A stretch of DNA of 5,386 nucleotides from Fibrobacterota bacterium (GTDB lineage Bacteria; Fibrobacterota; Chitinivibrionia; Chitinivibrionales; JANQEN01): contig JAUXBV010000290.1 of NCBI GenBank assembly GCA_030619215.1, positions 1 through 5,386 on the forward strand. Reading direction: 5' to 3'. Of the stretch, positions 4,384 to 5,386 are shown one piece after another. Numbering within the stretch: position 1 is the first letter of the stretch; every line of letters begins with the position of its first letter. Below the pieces are notes generated by a model, which ran no database searches, was not told the origin of the DNA, and saw nothing but the letters and a program-made list of their open reading frames with translations. The position numbers and the translations under genes are program-made.

Positions 4384-5386
4384 CTAGTATGCCAAATGCG
4401 CCTTCCCAACAGCGTTAAGGCCTTCAGTCTTGGCCTGGATTACATATACCCCTGCAGGGACTTTTCTACCATTATTGTCAGTGCAATTCCACAGAACAGA
4501 TTGTTTATTATCAGTAAACTTTGTTTTGATTCTTTTAACCTGTCTGCCGGTTATACTGTAAATATTGATGACCGCATCATTGTATGTTTTATTGAATCGG
4601 ATTGAAATTTTAACAAGGTTCCTGGAAACAGGCTGAATCACAAGGCCGTTGCTGCTTTGGTTTAAATCCGGATTTACTATGATAGAGGTGCTGTCCTTTG
4701 TTTTGAGGCTGTCATGGGGTGAGAAGTAATCCGGCTTGAGATTGGAGCTGACCTTCCAGAATAATTCTTTTTCAATAACATCGGTAGGAAATAGAAAATT
4801 GGTATCTGATACGGATTCGGTTACAACAGGTGAAATAAAATCAGATGAATAATTAATTTTTATTTCATAGGAGGCGGCTCCAGTAACAGGTTTCCACTTG
4901 AATGCCGGCCTGTAGGTGTCTACTGTAGCACCGTCAAATCTATAAAGCTCAGGTATGGAATCTGAAAGTATGAGCACGCTGTCGGTTACGGAATAGTTCT
5001 GGCTGATATCTGCTTTTACACGCCAGTAAATAGTACCTGTAGGCAAGTCCTCAAGAGGTGCATATATAGTATCTGAAACAGGATTTGAGCTTATAATATC
5101 AGTAAAGGTTTTATCTAAACTCAGGTCAATAGTGTAACCGGATACATTTTCAATTTGGTACCACCGAAAAGACGGCCTTTTATTATATACGTAGTGGGGA
5201 ACATGCGATATGGGCACCGGCACATTAGGATCAAGTATGCTAAATGATGAAATCTCTGAAGTCATTTCTGAACCTATAGTTACTTTCCAGTAAATTCTGC
5301 TTATCGGAAGGCCAAAACCAGTTTGGTATGATGTATCTGTAACTGACTGGTTCAATAAAGGGCTGCTAAATTCGTCTGTTGTGTCA
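4384..5386 (-). CDS. secreted Fn3-like repeat protein with T9SS sorting domain, N-terminus beyond window edge
   Basis: The frame is open from the right edge to TAG at 4384-4386, leaving 333 whole codons. The in-frame TTG at 5355 is internal, not a start, because the repeat pattern continues upstream of it. Counting from the first whole codon, three Fn3/Ig-like beta modules are present: a partial one (1-51), then about 52-142 and 143-238. Each has a V(S/T)DT motif exactly 15 residues before the Trp of (Y/F)W(K/R)V, and modules two and three have RPxFxW 46 residues before that Trp. Residues about 246-333 are a T9SS/FlgD-like sorting domain (INIYSITGRQVKRIK, VLWNCTDNNGRKVPAGVYVI). It is likely an exported surface or secreted protein. 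No catalytic domain is visible here, and any such domain would lie beyond the edge. A terminator follows at 4265-4294. Function is unknown. Confidence 0.85.
   Translation of the reverse strand, partial: DTTDEFSSPLLNQSVTDTSYQTGFGLPISRIYWKVTIGSEMTSEISSFSILDPNVPVPISHVPHYVYNKRPSFRWYQIENVSGYTIDLSLDKTFTDIISSNPVSDTIYAPLEDLPTGTIYWRVKADISQNYSVTDSVLILSDSIPELYRFDGATVDTYRPAFKWKPVTGAASYEIKINYSSDFISPVVTESVSDTNFLFPTDVIEKELFWKVSSNLKPDYFSPHDSLKTKDSTSIIVNPDLNQSSNGLVIQPVSRNLVKISIRFNKTYNDAVINIYSITGRQVKRIKTKFTDNKQSVLWNCTDNNGRKVPAGVYVIQAKTEGLNAVGKAHLAY
4387..4650 (-). other. T9SS sorting domain of the Fn3-repeat protein
   Basis: Residues 246-333 of the visible part show the FlgD-like pattern: an aliphatic strand, a GRQVK turn, VLWNCTDNNGRKVPAGVY and a final KAHLAY. 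The related tail on the peptidase at 3415-3672 supports a shared export route. Confidence 0.8.
4696..5385 (-). repeat. protein-level tandem Fn3-like modules, period 88-89 residues
   Basis: The marker Trp of (Y/F)W(K/R)V recurs at residues 33, 121 and 210 of the visible part, and V(S/T)DT at 15-18, 103-106 and 192-195. The constant spacing shows true tandem modules, although DNA identity between them is low, so the duplication is old. Confidence 0.75.

Noticed and set aside
4396..4605. Plus-strand open frame opposite the Fn3-repeat gene
   Set aside because: It is the shadow of the T9SS sorting domain on the minus strand and has no domain of its own.
5353..5355. TTG at 5353-5355 as start of the right-hand gene
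   Set aside because: The frame stays open to the window edge, and the upstream codons continue the first Fn3-like module. There is no signal peptide after this TTG, although a T9SS cargo needs one.

Overview
The window looks like chromosomal DNA from a bacterium of the Fibrobacterota-Chlorobiota-Bacteroidota (FCB) group. The main reason is that two proteins end in the C-terminal sorting domain of the type IX secretion system (T9SS), which is essentially confined to that group. Extracellular multidomain proteins with Ig/Fn3-like modules and a FlgD-like tail, together with a usable Shine-Dalgarno sequence on the main gene, would fit an Ignavibacteria-like lineage. That finer placement is inference. 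I see no tRNA, rRNA, CRISPR array, transposase or phage gene.

Layout, left to right. Positions 1-844 (minus) hold the N-terminal 281 codons of a DUF819/YjcL-type multi-spanning membrane protein that runs off the left edge. A 308-bp divergent spacer (845-1152) separates it from the centrepiece at 1153-3675 (plus), an 840-residue secreted papain-like (C1-type) cysteine peptidase. Its order is: signal peptide, catalytic domain carrying an internal dockerin/EF-hand-type calcium loop, an unassigned beta-rich region, a putative-Ig (He_PIG-like) domain that seems to be split by an inserted beta domain, and a T9SS sorting domain. A 51-bp convergent gap leads to a small four-helix membrane protein of unknown function (3727-4119, minus) that starts at TTG. 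A 264-bp spacer (4120-4383) holds two terminator-like hairpins and a set of GTTTAT inverted repeats. From 4384 to the right edge (minus) lies the C-terminal part of a second secreted protein, made of Fn3-like repeats of about 89 residues plus a T9SS sorting domain.

How the genes work together: the peptidase and the Fn3-repeat protein would both be exported by Sec, moved across the outer membrane by the T9SS, and released or anchored at the surface. They are on opposite strands, do not form an operon, and have separate control regions. Nothing links the two membrane proteins to them functionally. The most interesting items are the domain architecture of the peptidase (calcium loop between the catalytic His and Asn, and a split Ig domain) and possible alternative pairings in its mRNA leader. 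I do not see a convincing novel multi-gene system.
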